NCBI GenBank assembly: GCA_028554755.1
Contig: JAPTOF010000004.1
Location: 4,731,001 to 4,795,000 of the forward strand
Length of the DNA: 64,000 nt
Origin: Cordia subcordata
Taxonomy: Eukaryota; Streptophyta; Magnoliopsida; Boraginales; Cordiaceae
Direction: 5' to 3'
The notes under the pieces were generated by a model. The model did no database searches, was not told where the DNA came from, and worked only from the letters and a program-made list of their open reading frames with translations. This document shows positions 24,784-37,807 of the stretch, in pieces; position 1 is the stretch's first letter, and every line of letters starts with the position of its first letter. A program made the translations under genes and the position numbers.

Positions 24784-24952
24784 TTCAAATCTTCTCTCTT
24801 TTCTTTTACGATCATTCAAAGTAGAACATGACCCTAAATTTTTCATCGTTCAATTAATGATTTTGTGCAATATCTTTGAAGAGGAATCAAAACAGCAAAT
24901 CAAAATCATATCGTAAGGGGAAGATATTGCTTGAGACGACTTCCAAGTATGC

Positions 24953-24996
<44 letters not shown>
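24953..24996. repeat. Compound (AT)n(GT)n microsatellite
   Basis: About 11 AT units run directly into about 11 GT units. It is purine-pyrimidine alternating throughout. Confidence 0.95.
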
Positions 24997-25187
24997 TCTA
25001 TGTTGTATCGACTGTCTTTATGTGAGAAATTAAGATTAAAAGCATGCACTACTTGAGTTGTGGAGCACTAAAGTCTATTATTATTATGGGGGAAGACATT
25101 ATCATTATTATTTTTTCTATATATTCCTTATTCTAACCCTGTATTTCCAAGCCAAACAATGAGCACATTTTTTGTCCCTATCTTTAA

Positions 25188-25640
25188 CACTATGTTTGGA
25201 TTAAGAAGGAAGAGTTTAATAAAGGAAAAGGAAGGAAAGTATTATAAAGGAAAGAAGAGGAACAGATTAATTCTTATTTGGATTGAAAAAATTTTACAAA
25301 GGAAAGGATAATAAAGGATTATAAATTTATTTTGTTTGGATTGATAAAAAAATAGAAGGAAATGATTAATTTTACTTTGAAATAGACTTTTTATACTCTT
25401 TTTTGATTTTATGTTTAAACATAAGAAGAAAGATAAAAAAGTCATTATAAGAAAACTTAATTCCTTTCCTTCCATTTCCCCCTAAATTGAAAGGAATAAT
25501 TTTAAAGGATTTGAAGGGATAACTCATATTCCTCCTTAACCCTCTCTCTCCATATTTCTCCAACCCAAACAAAGGAAGAAATTTAAAAATTCCTCCAAAT
25601 CCATTCTTTTCCTTCCATTTCCCGCTATCCAAACAAGGGG
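25188..25640. mobile_element. Tourist-like MITE, 453 bp
   Basis: The left end is CACTATGTTTGGATTA and the inverted right end is CCCCTTGTTTGGATAG. TAA direct repeats lie at 25185-25187 and 25641-25643. The interior holds many GGAAAGGAA/TTCCTTTCC motifs placed as inverted copies, so the whole unit can fold back. There is no coding capacity. Confidence 0.65.
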
Positions 25641-26204
25641 TAAAGAAAGGAAGGATATGATATCCTTTTCTCATCTTGAAGTATTTTGTGAAGCTTAACA
25701 CGCTTCAAGTTGCAATTACTTTATCGTTTGTTTTTTGTCATTTAGTTGTCAGTTGTGAAGACATAGAGCCTGTAAGAAATATAAAGTAGCATTCCTTTTT
25801 TTTTTTTTTTTTGGCCTTTTGTGTTTATAAACTCCAACAAGAAAAAAAGAGGAAAAAAAAGCAGCCTCATGGTTGGGCAACAAAGGGTCTCGTTATGTGA
25901 GCCAATGTGCACTTTTCTAGAGTCTTTCTGGTTATCTGCACTCGCAAGCAAAATTGGAACCTTGTTGCCGCTAATACTTGACCAAAACTAAACGTGGAAA
26001 TGTTTGTAAAGCATTTACAACACAAAAAGATATTCCTCCGCGCTCTAATTTGGAGGCGTTTAGTTAAATTAATTAATTTTTGAAATAGAATTTCAATAAC
26101 TTTTAACATTTTCAAGAAAGAATACTAAGAAGATAAAAGATAATTAACGTATAGAACGTATTCTTTAGACGAAACTCTTATCGGAGATGACATCGGAGGT
26201 TGGC

Positions 26205-26360
26205 TTAGTCTGTGAGATCTAGCCCATTATTACATTTGTGTATCATTATGATGGTTTGTGGTTTGATATTAATCTGGTTTCTGTTGGCTTTGAATTTATT
26301 TATAATTTTATTTTGTATTAATGAACTTTTCTCGACAAAAAGAGCAAAAAAAAAAAAGTT
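26205..26360 (+). mobile_element. Possible LINE 3' tail
   Basis: A T/G-rich stretch ends with TTGTATTAATGAACTTTTCT, a short spacer and an A12 tract, a 3'-end pattern seen in plant LINE insertions. No coding remnant or target duplication was found. Confidence 0.25.
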
Positions 26361-26684
26361 TGATGGCAACTTGGAGATCAAATGTCGTATATAACTCTTT
26401 TCTGATATCAAGGACCGCAAAAATTTCATGTGGGCACTGTTTTCCTCACTTTGACGTCACGGTAAGTCGATAACTGCACTGCATCACAAGTGGGCGGTCC
26501 GGGATTGGAAAGCGTGATACCACGTCCACTCCCTCTTCGTTTTAGTTTTTTCATTTATTTATGAGTTAATAATAATAATTGAATCCACAACAAACACTTG
26601 GCATGTCCCTAAAGCAATGACTTTGTTACTCCAAAGGGAGTAGGATAGTCGTAATGTTTTTTGGACCGTAAACAAAAAGTTTGA

Positions 26685-27256
26685 TTAGGCTCCGTTTGTT
26701 TCGTGCAATATATAAAATTTTTTCTTGAAAAATATTATCCTTGAAAAAAAATTTCTGTCGTTTAGTTGTCACAATAAAAATTAATTAAAAAATATTTTTA
26801 ATAACACAAAAAAATATATTTATGTGCGCTAGTAGAGGCTGGGGCGCCGAGTCCTAGGGGTCGGGCGCCGAGGCCAAGTCCCGGGGACCTAGGGTCGGGT
26901 TCTGGGTTTGCCAAAGCACTGGCCCTGGGCCGCAAGCCTCAGGGTCATGGTTGGGCCACCAGGTCTCAAGGCCCAAGGTGTCAGGCCCGAGGCACTAGCT
27001 CGGGGGGGGGGGGGGAGGCTGGGGCGGTGTGGGGGTGCGATTGGGTGTTAGGGCAGAGGGTAGGGAGATTTGATAATTGTGTGAAAAATGTTTTCTTATT
27101 TTTGAAAAACGAAAACAGGTTTCAAAAAAATCATTTTATTTTGTATTGACTAGGAAAATTTTTTTCGTCGATTTTTTCATTTTTAGCAACCAAACACCAG
27201 AAAATACGATAAACTTTTTTCAAGAAAATATTTTTCGCAAAACAAATGGAGCCTAA
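26685..27256. mobile_element. MITE-like element with a GC-rich core
   Basis: Terminal inverted repeats TTAGGCTCCGTTTGTTTCG (left) and TTAGGCTCCATTTGTTTTG (right, inverted) match at 17 of 19 positions. Subterminal AT-rich arms also pair (AAATATTTTTCTTGAAAA types). No convincing target duplication is visible. The core, 26828-27066, has a completely different composition and is listed separately. Confidence 0.6.
26828..27066. repeat. GC-rich minisatellite-like core with a G14 run
   Basis: A block of about 240 bp made of variants of GGGGCGCCGAG, GGGTCGGG, AGGCCCAAG and similar, ending in a run of 14 G (27002-27015). It lies inside an otherwise AT-rich element and stands far from the composition of everything within several kilobases. 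Confidence 0.8.
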
Positions 27257-29060
27257 GATAATAGATTATTTTTCATTTAAATCAATTCGTAATGGTCCTT
27301 ATATTAATCACTAGCTTAAATCATGCTTGTGTTTTTTATGCTGCTCAGTAAATATGTGATTAAGGTCCAACACTTACAAAAACAAAAAAAAAAAACTCGA
27401 ATCTAGTTTACAAACTCATATTGGCAGATTAATGATATGAGTTGAGTACATCACGCATTAGCTAATTCCCATACGCAAATAGGTAGAATTTACTCCTTGT
27501 ATTTTATAATATAAAATTCGTACATTATATTTTAAAATTCAATAGTACACCTTATGTTGTAAAGAGTATTGCACAAAATTCTTAATTTTTTGGGCAATTG
27601 CGGGTAACATTCTCTATGTTACCAACAAGTCTTGAAATAACAAAAAGTTTTCTGTACCTTTAATAAAACACAGAGGTGTAATTAGATTTTACTCAAGACA
27701 AAAAGCATGACATTTCTGGAGTTAGAAGCTGGACTAAGCTATATCCCTTCTATAACTAATCATCCTTATGATGTTTCCAAAAGAAAGAATAAGAAGAAGA
27801 TGGCGGAACTCTCAAAAAAAGTGTGTTTGCTTGGGGGGTCAATCTCATAAAACTGTTACTAACCATATTTTAATTTATACAATCAAGACAAATTAGAATG
27901 TGAGAGAGATAAGAGAAAGAGAAATGATAAGAACATCACCAACACCAACATCATCCCAAGCAAAGTGATTTTTTGCCCTGCGATTTTTGTAAGGCTATTT
28001 GATGTGTCAATATCCATATATTTTTTTTATTTTTGACAATTATTTAATTTGTCGAGAAGAAGAGAAGGAATTCAAATAATTATGTGGGGAATAATAGAAA
28101 GAAAGAAAGAAATGTTAGGTGAGATTGAACAAAAAGACAAAGAACATAAAGAAAAGAGGACAAAAAGTTAACACAAGTGGAGGAAAAGTAAATAAAGAAG
28201 AGAGAGAAAAATTAAAAAAAGAGAATAAAATAATGTACGGTAGGGTTTTTCTTTTTGTTGGGAAAAGATATCAATATATACGTGACAAAAAGAAAAAAAA
28301 ATTAATTTAGTTACACTAACTACTAGCCAACACTAGTAGCATCAAATTTAGAATTGACAAGTAAAAATAATTTTAAGGGAAGATTGCTAGTCCAACTGGA
28401 AGGGAGATTTCTTATCCTAATTGCAATAGCAATTCAATCTATCACACATTTAGCGTGCATTAAAGATGTGTATCAGTGTAGGGTAGGGTTGAACAAAAAA
28501 GAAAAAAGGAAAAAGAAAAAAAGAAGAAGATAGAGGTCAAAAGTTTGCTTAGATTGACCTAAATTTTTTTTTTAAAAACTTTTTAAAAAACTTTTCTTTT
28601 TCTTTTTATTTAGAAGTTTAAATTTTTGACCTTTAAAGAAAAACTTAATCTAAATAGTTATTAAAAGAAAAGAGGTATTTTTTCATTACTGTTAATCCAA
28701 ATAAGCTTAAACAAAAAGAGAAAGAGAGGGGGAAAAAAGAGACACATGCTAATTAAGAGATGATAATAGACTGAAAATAAAATAATGAACAAAACATCTA
28801 ATGATTTAACGATATATCTTCCACAAAACTGCGATTAATTTCTGTTAAATGTACATAATCGACCTGGCCTTTGCCTTCCCTTAAAATAAAATGAGGACGC
28901 ACGTGGTACAGTGGTATGCTGTCATTGAACAACCGAAGCCTTGGCAATAGCGATGATGTCCACATCCCACTCAGTCCTCACTTGCCTCTCAAGCTAAACT
29001 ACTAGTAACATTTTCTTGGGTTGACCTCCTGAGCCCATGTTCTATTAAAGCTGCTTCTGT
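27257..29060. other. AT-rich upstream region of the carboxypeptidase gene
   Basis: No exon is recognised. A MITE-family remnant of about 160 bp occupies roughly 28545-28708, with one end near GCTTAGATTGACC and an inverted AATCCAAATAAGC end. Purine-rich A/G tracts dominate 28070-28290 and 28490-28540. Confidence 0.5.
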
Positions 29061-29130
29061 TTCATTGGGTGAAATATCCCAAACCAAACCATACCTAAAA
29101 TATCAGAACTCACTCACCACTACTGCAGCC

Positions 29131-32100
29131 ATGGCTAGGAATAGTAATACCACCTTAAACATCGTACTTCTCTGCATTGCATTTCACTGTTTTGTGTTGA
29201 CACAATCAGCACCTGAGGATGCTTTGGTCACCCACCTGCCTGGCTTCAATGGCACCTTTCCTTCTAAACACTATGCAGGGTATTGAATTCTTGCCATTTT
29301 TTTTTTATATAATATATATATTTTTTAACATATTCTTCATGGGTTTTGCTATTAATGTTTTCTGGGAAATGGGTTTTTTCAGGTACGTGACAATAGATGA
29401 AAAACATGGGAGAAAATTGTACTACTACTTTGTTGTTTCTGAAAGAAACTCTTCAAAGGATCCTGTGGTTCTGTGGCTTAATGGTGGTCCAGGTTGCTCC
29501 AGCTTTGATGGATTTGTATATGAGCATGGTATTTTCTTTTTTTATGTTTTTCTTTTTCGTTTGAGCATTGTTGTTTAAACTTATTTGATTTTTGTTTACT
29601 ATATGAGCCTGGATTATAAGCTTTGCATGATAATTTTGTATTTGCTGAATGTAAAGATGCAATCTTTAATGGATATGAAGTAAAGATTTAGAAGTTAAGT
29701 TGTGAAGATTTTTTCTTCCACGTGTAATTATATCAGGGGGTTATAAGAATTTGACAAAGAACAGTGCATATGCCTCAATCACTTGACACTATCAATAGAT
29801 AGTGATGATTACTAAAGTGGATCCAACTTTTATGTTGTCGCAGTTGAAAAGATACTAATTGGTTTTATACGAGGACGTTTTCTTCAAAATTCCAATTTTT
29901 CGCGTTTGGATCTGGGTGATTCAGTTTGTTGTAAATGATGAAAGAGCAAAAGTAGATATAACATAAATGAATATAAATTTGATCGTAAAATTGAAAATTG
30001 TTCTCTAATTCAGTTTCTGATTTCGTGAAATGAGATAATGGATTTATTTGGATAAAGGTTATCTCACACAACTTTTATTCTGTCTTACCTTCTTCTTGTG
30101 CTCATTGTCACATTTAAAAAAAGAAGAGAAAAGGAAAAAGATGATGCTGTCTCTTTCATGTCATTGATTATTGCAGGGATCCTCTGATTGTTTTGCAGGT
30201 CCCTTCAATTTTGAGAAAGGAAAGACTAGTGATAGCATGCCCACCTTACACCTCAATCCATGCAGCTGGTCAAAGGTTATCCTTTTGTTTACCATATTAT
30301 GATTGATTGTGTGCATTTTGGCATCCATCTGTTTGTGGGAGGTTTTGTAATCAGTGATGTATAATGAAGTGGTTACATGATTTTCATTCAGTTGGTGTTA
30401 TTATCTTCGCTAACTTAGGCTTATCAGTGGGAATTCTTTCTCCTAATTTTGCTGACAGTTTCTGTGATCACATAAGAGAATATTAACCTTCTTTAAAGCC
30501 GCCTAATGATTTTGCACTCTCAGGTATCCAATATAATTTATTTGGACTCTCCTGCTGGTGTTGGGTATTCTTACTCCGAGAACAGCTCTGACTACATTAC
30601 TGGAGATAAGAAGACTGCTTCGGATTCCCACACATTTCTTCTCAAGGTATCCTCTCGATTGGAAACAGGAAAACTATGCAAAGCTCAACATTATAGCTCC
30701 ATACTCAGTGCTGATTTTTTCTGATTTATTCTACTCTGTACAAATTGTTGTTATGTGGCTAGTGGTTTGAGCTCTACCCAGAATTCCTTTCCAACCCGTT
30801 TTACATAGCAGGAGAGTCATATGCTGGAGTCTATGTGCCAACTCTGACCTATGAAGTCGTAGAAGGTAAATGTTTTTGGGCATCTGATGTTGCACGAGTA
30901 ATGAGGGAAAATTCATGTTAAATTCTGATATCTTACAGGGATTGATGCTGGTCTGAAGCCCATTCTCAATTTGAAGGTATAAATTTTAATATCATCTGTC
31001 AAAATTTGCTCTATATTTAATGCATTGCGTACAGGGGTATATGGTGGGAAATGGAGTTGCAGATGATGTGTTTGATGGCAATGCTCTTGTTCCATTTGCA
31101 CATGGAATGGGCCTTATCTCAGATGATCTATATCAGGTGTGTGCTTCTCCCTATTTTGGTCTGTGTCATATCTTTAGGATTCTCATATATGTTACTGCCT
31201 TTTGTTTTTTGAGAAATTAATAATAAAGCATCATGATTACATAGGTGTTCAAGCTTTAGAGGCTTGATTGTGTGCTTGATACATGATGTTCGTTGAAGCC
31301 ATCTCATTGTTCCATGCATTCTTATTTCTTGGTCCACACACACGCGTACACATTGTGTGTGCATACACAAAATCACATAATTGTTAATCTTCATGTTTGG
31401 TGTTAAAGATCGAAATTTCCATCACCCACAGATTCTTTTATAAGATTTAGGGTAGCAATTTGGAGTTCTGCACATCACAAGAATATTGTTGAAGCAGCAT
31501 TTAAGCACTCTTCAGTTCCTCACTTTTTATCAAGTGTACCACATCATGCAGGAAGTTGCTTCTGAGTGCCAAGGGAATTACTACAATCCAATGACTGACA
31601 ACTGTGAAAACAAGCTTGCTAAAGTAGATGAAGTAAGAAATGCCCTTTTACCATTTGACAAAAAGATTATGTGAATATCGCAACTTTATTGCTAATGTAG
31701 TTTGCTGAACTGTAATCTTTTGAGTAAATTCAGGACATTCGGGCTCTCAACATATATAACATTCTTGAACCATGCTATCATGGCTCAAATCCAATTAAAA
31801 TGACAACTTCTACCTCAAAGTGGCCACAAAGCTTCAGGAGATTAGGTGAGACTGAGAGGCCCATGCCTGTAAGGAAAAGGATGTTTGGCCGTGCATGGCC
31901 TCTTAGAGCCCCTGTTAGAGATGGAATTGTCCCAACTTGGCCACAGCTTCTCAATGAGGAAAGCGTCCCATGCACTGTAAGCCACTCAAATTACTGCTTT
32001 TCATCCTTGTAGCTCTATTTTGTGATCGTATCACAGCATGTGCCCAGCTGACTATCATAGTTAAAACTTAAAATTGACACTATTGTACTTGTTTTCTTTC

Positions 32101-33928
32101 GCATGGTACATTTCGCTCTATTTCTTGGGGGGGAAAGTTCTTATAAATTCTAAATTGGCTTTCTCATCTGGATTTCATAAGCTTATTACCTGGATGAACT
32201 GCATAAATTATATAAAGCAGCACTACTGTTCATCAGACCAACATTACTGTTGGTAATTTGGTACACGACTTGGAGCAGGTAGGAGTTTTTCAGATAGATG
32301 TGTTCAGAATGATGGTTTAGAAATACAGAAGTTTGAAAAGATAATGAACAATGAGGTGCATGAGCATGTTCTCTCATCAACTTCTGTTGGAATGCATGAA
32401 TATGGCGCGATGCTGATTTTATTATATAGAGAACTTATTGAGGAACGCCTGTCTGGTATTAGTCAAGGTGGCTGCTAGTATATGTACATTTTGTTCTTCA
32501 AATGAGCTATGGATCATCCTGCATGTGTGGTTCTCAGTTGTTCTGATTTGAATTTCATCTGCTATTTCATGTAAACTTTATTGTTATATTCATTTAAATG
32601 GTGCATTTGCTCCATTTCCTGATTCAGGTGAGATAGTCCCTCTTTTAGTTGTATCTTGTGGCCTTTTTATCCTTCCGTCCTGATTAATATCAGTAGGAGA
32701 ACTATAATTACTTGGTAAACCATGCAGGATGATGAAGTCGCTAATATATGGCTGAACAATGAAGCAGTTAGGAAAGCAATTCATGCAGAACCAGTACGGG
32801 ACCCTCAGTTCAGTGTGTACGTCATAATTCCTTGTATAAAATAGCCGCTGACATAGGTGATTTTCGACCTTCTGCTCCACAGGAAAATGTTTCTGGCCGT
32901 TGGGTGTTATGCACGGACAGAATTAGATTTAGTCATGATGCTGGAAGCATGATTAAGTATCACAAGAATCTGACATTGAGGGGATACCGAGCACTTATAT
33001 ACAGGTTTGGATACATTGGAAGTGTTTCTTTGTCTTCAATATAGTGTTCTGGGTCCATTTTTATAATTGTTGAATTTACAATAAGAGACACTTTCCTCTT
33101 TGCATATTAAAAGTACACAGGTGTACACATATACACGATAATTCAAATTAACTTGCACTTGTTACATTTTTCATAAAATTAAGGTATGCTAGGTGCTGTT
33201 CTGCTAAGATATTAGCGTAAAAATCAGGAAGTCGAATAGATAACTATGTTGAGTTATAGTCCAATACATTGAGTATTTTCATAAATGTTGTATTTCTTGG
33301 CAGTGGCGATCATGATATGTGTGTTCCATTTACTGGAAGTCAAGCATGGACAAGATCACTTGGATATAAGATCGTGGACGAGTGGAGGGCATGGCTTGTA
33401 AATGAACAAGTTGCTGGGTATGTTTGTGTAGTATATATAATTTTGTTGGTTGAATCGAGAAAGAGATACTACTATAGTGCTATTAGCCTTATGTTGACAG
33501 TTAAACTTGGGGATCATATTGGAGATTTCCTATATAGTTGTTATGAATTAATGACTTTCTTTGTGTCAACTTATGGAACAGATGGTTACCAAGACCTCGG
33601 CATTGACGAATTTGCAATACCCCCAAAAGACTAACTATAACCTCTGTATTTTTGTGTTCAGGTACATACAGGGATATGAAAACAACCTTATCTTTCTAAC
33701 TATCAAGGTTTGTGCATGTCCTTTCCTCTAATAGTAGCCTTGGCATTAGCCAACCTGTTATAGGAAAACCAAGCAGTTATTGCTACAACAGCTATTTGTC
33801 TCTCAAAGTGTTGAATATTGTATTTGAAAATTGGAATGATGCAGGGTTCTGGCCATACCGTTCCAGAGTATAAACCACGTGAATCTTTGGAGTTTTATAC
33901 TTGTTGGCTGGAGGACAAGAAGATTTGA
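29131..33928 (+). CDS. SCPL20: Serine carboxypeptidase-like protein (SCPL20-like)
   Basis: Fourteen exons: 29131-29279, 29383-29528, 30199-30275, 30524-30646, 30763-30865, 30939-30976, 31035-31136, 31552-31632, 31734-31976, 32728-32793, 32883-33004, 33304-33417, 33662-33707 and 33845-33928. They give 497 aa in one frame with GT-AG introns. An N-terminal signal peptide (about 1-27) is followed by a peptidase S10 domain. Visible motifs are the oxyanion block [11 protein letters not shown], the nucleophile Ser184 in GESYAG, the acid in GDHDMCVPF (about 418-426) and His474 in [12 protein letters not shown]10 enzymes act in the vacuole or secretory pathway, removing C-terminal residues; some SCPL members are acyltransferases, but this subgroup resembles cereal carboxypeptidase I. 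All three triad positions are intact. The ATG at 29131 was preferred to an in-frame ATG at 29065 because it directly precedes the signal peptide. Confidence 0.93.
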
Positions 33929-34699
33929 AGTTAAACCTCCGCAGAAGTAATTTATCAAGAAGAGGAAATAATGGGGAGAAGAAAGGAGACATCATTCTTT
34001 TTATCTCTTGCGAAAGAACATTCATCTTGGCCGAGGCTGACATTTAATCTATAGTATGTCAAAGCTAAATGTTTTTATGATGAACGAATAAAGAGGACAG
34101 AAAAGCGAGTAATAAGTCATACTAAATTATTATAGGTTATATAACTCGCCATGTATTATGTATGATTCTGATATGATGTCCAAGCCACACCATTATTGGA
34201 CTTCTCTCGTGAAATTATTATGTCACGGATATGAAGTTGTTAGAGGATTCAAGTTTGATAATTTTGAACAGTTCTATGCATGCACTCTTCGTAGGCCGAC
34301 TCTGTGGGCTCCAATGCATCCAGTACCCTCAATTTGGGTAAAAGTTCTTCATGATCATAAAGTGCATGCATAAATATAATTTTGATATTCATCACAGTTA
34401 TAATGTCAGAAGAAAAGAACTACTTTGTAATTGTTTGTTATTCTAAAAGACGTAACTATAAATAGCAAGAGTCATGTAAATGTGACAATCAAACTACAAG
34501 AAAACAAGCGGATATCAATATACAACGACCATTATAAGATAAAACATATATATTCTCCGGAAAATCCAATTAAGTTTTGCATGAATACTTTGCAAAAAAG
34601 GACATAAATACAAGTAAATTTCACGCAGTCAGAAGATCTATCCTAAAATCTTGAGGCAAAGTTAATCCTAATCCCTTGAGGTCAAGTTTGCACTCGGCA
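33929..34699. other. Convergent 3' region between SCPL and bHLH genes
   Basis: It holds the 3' UTR of the carboxypeptidase gene, with an AATAAA at about 34086. A 71-codon open frame near 34158-34373 has no recognisable domain and lies in the expected UTR, so I do not call it a gene. Confidence 0.5.
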
Positions 34700-36937
34700 T
34701 TATCTTTTCTGGGCTCCACCTGCTTCCTCCGTTATCTGTGCTATTAGCTTAGTCAATGAGCACTTCAATCTTTCTGCTTGGATATCTTTTCTGCTTGCCT
34801 ACATTGGAGGAACGGAGCGTTAAATGAAAAGAATTAGTGGAAATCAAACCAAATTCATCCGTTATTCCATAGGCTAGGGTGGTTAAAAAAAAGATTAGCT
34901 TTTGCTAAAAGAATTAGCACAATCTACTACAAATAAGATCAATCATACTTGGCATTTATCATGTTAATGAAGGTACTTATAAATAACTTTCTCCATGCTA
35001 TGCTTAGAGTGCTTATATTACATTCAGTACATTTTCGCACAGAGGGTGTAAATAATCCATGATTATTTTAAATTTTCTAACCAAGCAAACTTTAAGGCAC
35101 TTGAAATTTCAAGTCTGTAGTTGCCAATCTTACCTTTACTCTCAGAATGTTCAAGACCATGCCATCTAATGTGGTGACATTCACATCAATCACTTGAAGT
35201 CCAAGCGAATTTACAGCTTCAATCAACCTCGAAAAGCCACTTTGCCCCTTCTCGCAGATGATCCTCAGCAAGAATTGTGTTGCACCAATTGGATTAACTT
35301 CAATTTCCACCTATGTAAAGAATCAAGGCACAAACTTTGTAAATGAAATACTTGAATATGTGATTGCTAAAGAAACTTATCAACATTAGAGAATAAAATT
35401 TTCCATATTAAAAATTCTGCATGAGAACATCTTTGCTTTGATTTTACCTCTGCTTGTTTTCTATTATTGGTGCAAGACTGGCTATGGCCCCTTGATTCAA
35501 CTTTCTTGTCTGATTTTGGGATTTCTAAGTCAGCATTGTTGTTTTTGCTGTCTTCTTCTGCCATTGCTCTGAGCTCATCTCGGTAATTTTCGACACACTG
35601 CTGCAGTTCCTGTATGTAATCACATGCATCTCCCAATATTGCAACCTTATCCATCTGAAAAGAGAAGAGCAAAACATCTTTGTGAGAAAGAAAACATGAC
35701 CAACTTAGTCCCAAAAAACAATACTGTTCTATGTATAGGATAGCTGAACCTTGGTGATCTTGGGGACTAAAGCACGAAGTGCAAAGAGCCCGTCTTTTAT
35801 CCTTTTCCTCCGGTTTCTCTCTGTTACAAGATTCTTCGATTGGTATTTCTCCTTTCCCATCTTCTGCTTAGCCTTCAAGTCATGTTTATGAGCCTCATGG
35901 TAGGCGTTCTCCAGAGCGAACTCAGCATCTTGCTCTTCTGTCAAGTTCATTATGCTGAGTTGCTTTCCGGAATGTTTCCCAATCGAATCTTCTGGCGATA
36001 CATCACAAGAAACTTGAACAGACTCGAGTTTCAGCCGTTTGTTTTCATTCGAAAAATTGGAACTGGTTGATGATCCCTCAAGGCTAGGAAAGGTGCTGGA
36101 TTGGGATACAGGGGGAAGAAAATGTGGAACAGAATGGACACCAAAATTGTGAAGTGATGCTGGCCAACTATTGGAGTAATCAGCAAGATCCATTGTTTCT
36201 TGCTTCAGATAGATGCTACACTGAGCTGAGATGAGGTCTATTAACCTTTGATCTCTAGGCACCTGGAAAATCAAGATCCATTCTCTTATTGCCAAGTAAA
36301 TAAAGGTCTATACTCTATAAAAGTACACAACATAGAAACAGAAGTAAACTAAATCTTACATGCTTTGTGGTGGAAAGCTCAACAAGACTTCCACTTAGTG
36401 GGATCAAAACTTGGGTAGGGTTGTTAGCATGTGTAAGCCACTTTGTTCGCTTTAATATCACTGCTTCCCCATGAACCCTGTTTTAAACAAGAACACAAAC
36501 AAGTGGTAGTCTCTGTGTGTGTCTGTGGGGACAGAGAGAGAGAGAGAGAGAGAGATACCCAGAATACAAGGCAATGGAAGAAGGGAACTTTGCAAGAGCC
36601 TTGCAGGAGCTTGTTCTAGCAGGGTGCTGATTGTATGTATCCTTGCATAAAGCAACTAAATGCTGCTCTTTACCACTTTCTTCTGTATAACTGCAGTCAG
36701 TAAAGCCACCACTACAACGGCAACCTTTCCATTGAATAAACCTGAAAACCCATAAAAACAACCTTAAAGATTTAAATTCTGTCGTAACTTATAAAATTAC
36801 GATTATATTGTTTAGAATAAGACAACAAAAGGGTACCTTGATGGGTCATCCCCTAATTTCCACACAATGTAATAGTCCCATGCTCTGGTCTCAACTAGTG
36901 GTGTAAGACACTCGATCACCCTTTCAAAAGTTGTCAT
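34700..36937 (-). CDS. bHLH90: bHLH transcription factor, bHLH90 type
   Basis: Seven exons on the minus strand: 36937-36837, 36741-36559, 36477-36360, 36262-35750, 35654-35448, 35310-35134 and 34798-34700. They yield 465 aa with GT-AG borders. The N-terminus (about 1-130) has the MYC/bHLH-MYC_N-like regulatory region, starting TTFERVIECLTPLVETRAWDY. The bHLH domain spans about 277-325, split by an intron just before MDKVAILGDACDYIQELQ. A C-terminal ACT-like region (about 376-433) probably mediates dimerisation. The basic region has the Glu and Arg of E-R-x-R-R (TERNRRKR), but the usual His five positions before Glu is not present as His. It is expected to act in the nucleus as an E-box-binding regulator. 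The overall layout matches Arabidopsis bHLH90, which is slightly shorter. A (GA)n tract sits in intron 2. Confidence 0.88.
36533..36555. repeat. (GA)n microsatellite in bHLH intron 2
   Basis: An AG run of about 23 bp adjoining the exon 2 donor site at 36558-36557. Confidence 0.9.
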
Positions 36938-37430
36938 TTTGAACACTTCTTTGTTTTTTTTTATCTGTTGTGTGGGGGCTATTAAGGCAGTGTCTGTTAC
37001 TGCAGAAAGCTTATAAGCGTTTTTTCTGCTCATGCAACTGCCTGCTTTTGATATGTAAAAGCAAACAAACACGTCTAGACGACAAGCCTAACCGACTATA
37101 CACACTGCAGTGTGTCCTTGTAATGGGGACACAAGAAAATCTGTGTCAGAGGAATCAAAATTATTATGCTTGCTACACATTTACGCGCATGATTAACTCA
37201 AGGGATTACACTTCTATTAGTTTGGATAAACATCAGTCCAAATACCAATCATTGATTTTGATTGGTCTAAATATTGACGATTGAGTCTGTAACAATCAAT
37301 TTTACCACGAAGGGCTCCCATCCATTGATTGACATCAATCCCTGGAGTAGTTCAAATGGAACAGTTTTTAGAATATTATTTAGAATGGTGTGTAGCGATT
37401 AAAATATGTATTTGGTTTATACTCTATATT
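36938..37430. other. Upstream region of the bHLH gene
   Basis: The bHLH start codon faces left, so its promoter and 5' UTR should lie here. I see no clear TATA box and no other gene. Confidence 0.4.
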
Positions 37431-37807
37431 GGGTTAATTCCCTTTTATAGTTCGTGACCTATTGACTTTATTACATTTTAGGCTTACTCGACTTAATGAA
37501 ACTTTTAATTTTTGGACTTTCATAAATGAGACACAATTTGTCCTTAAAGCCAAATCCGTTACTTTTAGACATTAAAACCACTTGAGATGCACTGAGTTTA
37601 GAATTACTCTACCAATTTTGCTCCTGAACATGAGGTGTTTTATGTGACTCGTGCGTCTCACGTGATTTTAACGTTAAAAAATTAACGGATTTGGCTCGAA
37701 AAACAAATGATATCCCACTTATGAAAGTTCAAAGGCTAAAAAATTCATTTTAAAAATTAAAGAACTATAATGCGACAAAATTAGTAGTCCAGGTTCGTCC
37801 TTAACCC
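37431..37807. mobile_element. Foldback (long inverted repeat) element
   Basis: About 377 bp whose two halves are inverted copies. The left arm contains CTTTCATAAATGAGAC and GCCAAATCCGTTAC; the right arm contains the complement, TTAACGGATTTGGC and CCACTTATGAAAGTTC. The ends read GGGTTAA on both sides. Pairing runs for more than 120 bp per arm with mismatches. No coding frame and no certain target duplication. It is best described as a foldback MITE. Confidence 0.7.

Noticed and set aside
34158..34373. 71-codon plus-strand open frame after the carboxypeptidase gene
   Set aside because: Lies in the expected 3' flank, has no recognisable family and no upstream exon in frame.
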